Shown piece after piece: positions 61,326 to 64,000 of a stretch of DNA of 64,000 nt. The position numbers and the translations under genes were made by a program. The notes beneath the pieces are model-generated. The model was not told the origin of the DNA, searched no databases, and saw nothing but the letters and a program-made list of their open reading frames with translations. Source of the DNA: WLWS01 sp965243105 (GTDB lineage: Bacteria; Pseudomonadota; Gammaproteobacteria; Eutrophobiales; Eutrophobiaceae); the NCBI GenBank assembly GCA_965243105.1, contig CBDEUC010000002.1, positions 248,001 through 312,000 on the forward strand, read 5' to 3'. Position 1 is the first letter of the stretch, and each line of letters starts with the position of its first letter.

Positions 61326-63062
61326 ATGGAAATAAAAGTACCTCAACTGGGCGATTTCAATGATGTGGAAATTATTGAAATTTCTGTTGCAGTTGGCGAC
61401 CACATTGAACTTGAAGATACGCTGATCACCCTGGAAACCGACAAGGCTACCATGGATATTCCTGCATCGGCGGCAGGAAAAGTCGTATCCCTCGCCGTGA
61501 ATGTCGGTGACCGGGTTTCAGAGGGGGACCTGATCCTGACCCTGGAAGAAGATTCAAAGCCACAGCAAAACGAGACAGGGCAAACATCCGTGGCGGAAGA
61601 AAAGGAGAAAGCACAGGCCACTCAGGATACAACACAGGAATCCCATGCAGAAGCCGATGTGCAGGCCGAGGTAGTCGTGCTGGGTTCGGGACCCGGCGGG
61701 TACACGGCAGCGTTCAGGGCGGCCGATCTTGGAAAAAGCGTTGTGCTGGTGGAACGTTATGACAGCCTGGGAGGAGTCTGCCTGAACGTAGGCTGTATAC
61801 CTTCCAAGGCACTTTTACACGCAGCCAAGGTGATCAGTGAAGCAAAAGAGGTGGCCGACTTTGGCATAGACTTTGGACAACCAAAAATTGATCTGGACAA
61901 GTTGAGAGGCTGGAAGTCGAAAGTACTGGGACAGTTAACAACCGGACTCAAGGGGCTGGCAAAAAAACGTAAGGTGAATGTCATCAAGGGCACAGGACAA
62001 TTCATTAACGCCAACCAGATGAAGGTCGATAGCGGCGACGGTGAAACAGTGATCCAGTTTGAACAGGCCATCATAGCGGCTGGTTCACAACCCACTCGCG
62101 TGCCGGGGTTTCCTGATGATCCAAGAATAATTGATTCAACCGGTGCGCTGGAGCTTAAAGAGATCCCCGGGCGACTACTGGTCATTGGTGGCGGCATTAT
62201 CGGACTGGAGATGGCCACGGTTTACCACGAACTGGGTAGCAAGGTCAGCGTAGTTGAAATGCTCGATAACATCGTCGCCGGAGCCGACAGGGATATTTCG
62301 AAACCACTTTTAACCCGCATCAGGAAACAGTATGAAAACATTTACCTTGGTACCCGGGTGACAGAAATCAAGGCAGGCAAAGATTCCCTGCAGGTATATT
62401 TTGAAGGGAAAGATGCGCCGCCGTCGGACAATTTTGATGCGATACTTGTGGCGGTTGGCAGGCGTCCAAACGGCGACAGGATTGGCGCCGAAAATGCCGG
62501 TGTTAACGTGGATGAAAGGGGCTTTATCAGCGTGGACAAGCAGCAGCGTACAAATGTCCCCAACATATTTGCCATTGGCGATATCGTCGGCCAGCCCATG
62601 CTGGCTCACAAGGCAGTACATGAAGGTAAGGTTGCGGCGGAAGTTTGTGCGGGCATGAAAAGCGCATTTGATGCGCGAGTGATTCCATCTGTTGCCTACA
62701 CTGACCCGGAGGTGGCCTGGGTTGGATTAACGGAAGTCGAGGCAAAGGAAAAAGGCATTGAATACGAAACAGGTGTGTTTCCCTGGGCTGCAAGCGGACG
62801 TTCTTTAAGCCTGGGAAGAAACGAGGGCACAACAAAAATCCTGTTCGACAAAGAAAATGAGCGCATTCTTGGCGCGGGCATTTGTGGCCCCAATGCCGGT
62901 GACCTGGTAGCAGAAGTTGCGCTGGCCATTGAAATGGATTGCGAGGCGAGCGATCTGAGCCTGACGATACACCCACATCCGACACTGTCAGAGACTGTTG
63001 CCTTTGCAGCCGAGATGTTTGAAGGGACGATCACAGATCTTTACGCACCCCGTAAAAAGTAA
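61326..63062 (+). CDS. lpdA: Dihydrolipoamide dehydrogenase with N-terminal lipoyl domain
   Basis: A 578-residue E3 component. Residues 1-78 are a lipoyl domain with the lipoylated Lys in ETDKATMDIP (about Lys40). A Gln/Glu-rich linker leads to the FAD domain (VVLGSGPGGYTAAFRAADLG near 121), the redox disulfide GGVCLNVGCIPSK near 155, the NAD motif VIGGGIIGLEMA near 285 and the C-terminal dimer interface with the catalytic HPHPTLSE near 549-556. The lipoyl-fused form is common for E3 of pyruvate dehydrogenase in Proteobacteria. No E1 or E2 genes are in view. Confidence 0.93.
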   Translation: MEIKVPQLGDFNDVEIIEISVAVGDHIELEDTLITLETDKATMDIPASAAGKVVSLAVNVGDRVSEGDLILTLEEDSKPQQNETGQTSVAEEKEKAQATQDTTQESHAEADVQAEVVVLGSGPGGYTAAFRAADLGKSVVLVERYDSLGGVCLNVGCIPSKALLHAAKVISEAKEVADFGIDFGQPKIDLDKLRGWKSKVLGQLTTGLKGLAKKRKVNVIKGTGQFINANQMKVDSGDGETVIQFEQAIIAAGSQPTRVPGFPDDPRIIDSTGALELKEIPGRLLVIGGGIIGLEMATVYHELGSKVSVVEMLDNIVAGADRDISKPLLTRIRKQYENIYLGTRVTEIKAGKDSLQVYFEGKDAPPSDNFDAILVAVGRRPNGDRIGAENAGVNVDERGFISVDKQQRTNVPNIFAIGDIVGQPMLAHKAVHEGKVAAEVCAGMKSAFDARVIPSVAYTDPEVAWVGLTEVEAKEKGIEYETGVFPWAASGRSLSLGRNEGTTKILFDKENERILGAGICGPNAGDLVAEVALAIEMDCEASDLSLTIHPHPTLSETVAFAAEMFEGTITDLYAPRKK

Positions 63063-63087
63063 CTTTATATATCGGTATAAAAACAAG

Positions 63088-64000
63088 ATGAACAAGGAAC
63101 AAGAATTGCTCGAGACTGTGCGCTCTTTTTTGCCTGAAATAGAGGCAGCGGCCGAGGAAATTGAGAATACACAGAGGGTTCCTGACTCTATTATCGACAG
63201 GTTTGATGAACTCGGGCTTTTTTCCATGGCCGTACCTAGGGAGTTTGGTGGTTCAGAAATGGATCCGCTCGTCGTGTTTGAGATTATCGAGATGATCGCT
63301 GCAGTAGATGCTTCCACGGCCTGGGTCCTGCTTATTATCTACGCCAACCCATTTATATTTGGCAATTGCCTGCACAGGGAGGCATGGCAGTCCATGTACG
63401 GTGATGACATTGGCACGCGCACCGCGGGGGCGCTTGCTCCCACGGGCAAAGCAGTCAAGGCCGAGGGCGGCTACAGGGTGAGCGGACGTTTTCGCTGGGG
63501 TAGTGGTTCCGAGCACTGCCAGTACCTGTTGAGCGGTTGCATGGTTTTTGACGGCGATAATATGTGTAGAAAAGAAAGTGGTGAGCCGGAAATGAGAGTC
63601 GTCATACACAAAACAAGCGATGCGACCATTCATTTCGATAGCTGGGATTCAACAGGACTTCGCGGTAGTAGCAGCCATGACTACAGCCTGGACGATGTTT
63701 TTATTGCTAATGAATGGACTTTTACGCTTGGAGAAACCGTGTATGAGCATGAAAATCCCATTTACTCTTTTCCCGGGATCGCATTCTGCCAGCTTGGGGC
63801 TATTGGTCTCGGTATGGCGCGCACTTCACTGGATATGCTCAAGGAAATGTCCTTGAGCAAGCGCCGGGGACCACTCCTGATGGCCGATGATCCGTCCATC
63901 CAGCTGGGCATTGCCGAAGCCGAAGCGAAGGTCTCCGGGTCAAGAGCATGGCTCAGGCAATGTATGGAAGCCATCCTTGATTCTTTTAAAGCTGCTGAGC
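63088..64000 (+). CDS. Acyl-CoA dehydrogenase-family flavoprotein (3' end beyond window)
   Basis: The ATG at 63088 opens a frame that stays open to the window edge (304 codons). The N-terminal helical domain includes LFSMAVPREFGGSEMDPL near 44-61 and AAVDASTAWVLLIIY near 71-85. The middle beta domain has APTGKAV, GYRVSGRFRWGSGSEHC near 127 and GLRGSSSHDYSLDDVF near 189. The pattern is nearer to the HsaA/DszC-type flavin monooxygenase branch than to classic fatty acyl-CoA dehydrogenases. Substrate unknown; the C-terminal catalytic region is missing. Confidence 0.8.
   Translation, partial: MNKEQELLETVRSFLPEIEAAAEEIENTQRVPDSIIDRFDELGLFSMAVPREFGGSEMDPLVVFEIIEMIAAVDASTAWVLLIIYANPFIFGNCLHREAWQSMYGDDIGTRTAGALAPTGKAVKAEGGYRVSGRFRWGSGSEHCQYLLSGCMVFDGDNMCRKESGEPEMRVVIHKTSDATIHFDSWDSTGLRGSSSHDYSLDDVFIANEWTFTLGETVYEHENPIYSFPGIAFCQLGAIGLGMARTSLDMLKEMSLSKRRGPLLMADDPSIQLGIAEAEAKVSGSRAWLRQCMEAILDSFKAAE

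Noticed and set aside
1..64000. CRISPR arrays, tRNA/rRNA genes, insertion sequences or prophage
   Set aside because: No regular spaced repeats, tRNA-like T-loops, transposase frames or phage genes were seen; the only recombinase is chromosomal XerD.

Overview
The window looks like the chromosome of a gammaproteobacterium that lives on one-carbon compounds. The housekeeping order (rpsP-rimM-trmD-rplS, then xerD and dsbC), the hldE-hldD-waaA lipopolysaccharide genes, a class Ia nrdA-nrdB pair with NrdR boxes and the sequences themselves fit Gammaproteobacteria. I cannot name the genus. No tRNA, rRNA, CRISPR array, insertion sequence or prophage was seen.

Left part (1-20.4 kb): a membrane M50 peptidase/HlyD fusion, rimO, a divergent pair made of an unusual PQQ-type beta-propeller protein and a bile-acid:sodium-symporter-family transporter, two tandem paralogous lipoproteins, argS, a 5-formyl-THF cyclo-ligase gene, the rpsP-rimM-trmD-rplS operon, xerD, a GspE/PilB-type ATPase, dsbC, a DUF3108 protein and hldE-hldD-waaA.

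Methanol oxidation (20.5-27 kb): xoxF encodes a methanol dehydrogenase with the lanthanide-type Asp-Tyr-Asp motif. An 830-base, structure-rich region lies upstream, with a SoxYZ-like carrier gene divergent from it. Downstream follow a pseudoazurin-like cupredoxin, xoxJ and an unknown exported protein. No cytochrome c (xoxG) is present here, so the copper protein is the obvious local electron acceptor.

Formaldehyde and formate oxidation (27-48 kb and 51-55 kb): a tightly packed set of genes covers 43.1 to 27.0 kb on the minus strand. It starts with an archaeal-looking formylmethanofuran dehydrogenase set (fwdD-fwdB-fwdA-ftr-fwdC), continues with a 7Fe-type ferredoxin and a ferredoxin-NADP reductase, then a complete bacterial-type formyltransferase/hydrolase set (fhcB-fhcA-fhcD-fhcC), and ends with a two-subunit NAD-dependent formate dehydrogenase. 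The plus strand carries the pterin-linked genes mptG, mtdB, mch, a CitG-like gene and fae, followed by a radical SAM/DUF547 pair, a HisA-like protein, an H4MPT-linked hydantoinase-like protein, pabB and an MfnE-like kinase. Together these cover methanol to formaldehyde, formaldehyde to methylene-, methenyl- and formyl-H4MPT, and then two possible ends: hydrolysis to formate plus formate dehydrogenase (Fhc + Fdh), or direct oxidation of the formyl group to CO2 with electrons to ferredoxin and NADP (Fwd-like + Fd + FNR).

The most interesting item is this second, Fwd-like complex. Its FwdB keeps the active-site Cys119 and four N-terminal cysteines and it has a FwdD molybdopterin-binding subunit, whereas the neighbouring FhcB has Ala110 where that cysteine should be.

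Right end (55-64 kb): a chemoreceptor without a periplasmic sensing domain, a small unknown gene, nrdB-nrdA under a recognisable NrdR/DnaA-controlled promoter, a lipoyl-domain dihydrolipoamide dehydrogenase and an acyl-CoA dehydrogenase-like gene cut by the window edge.
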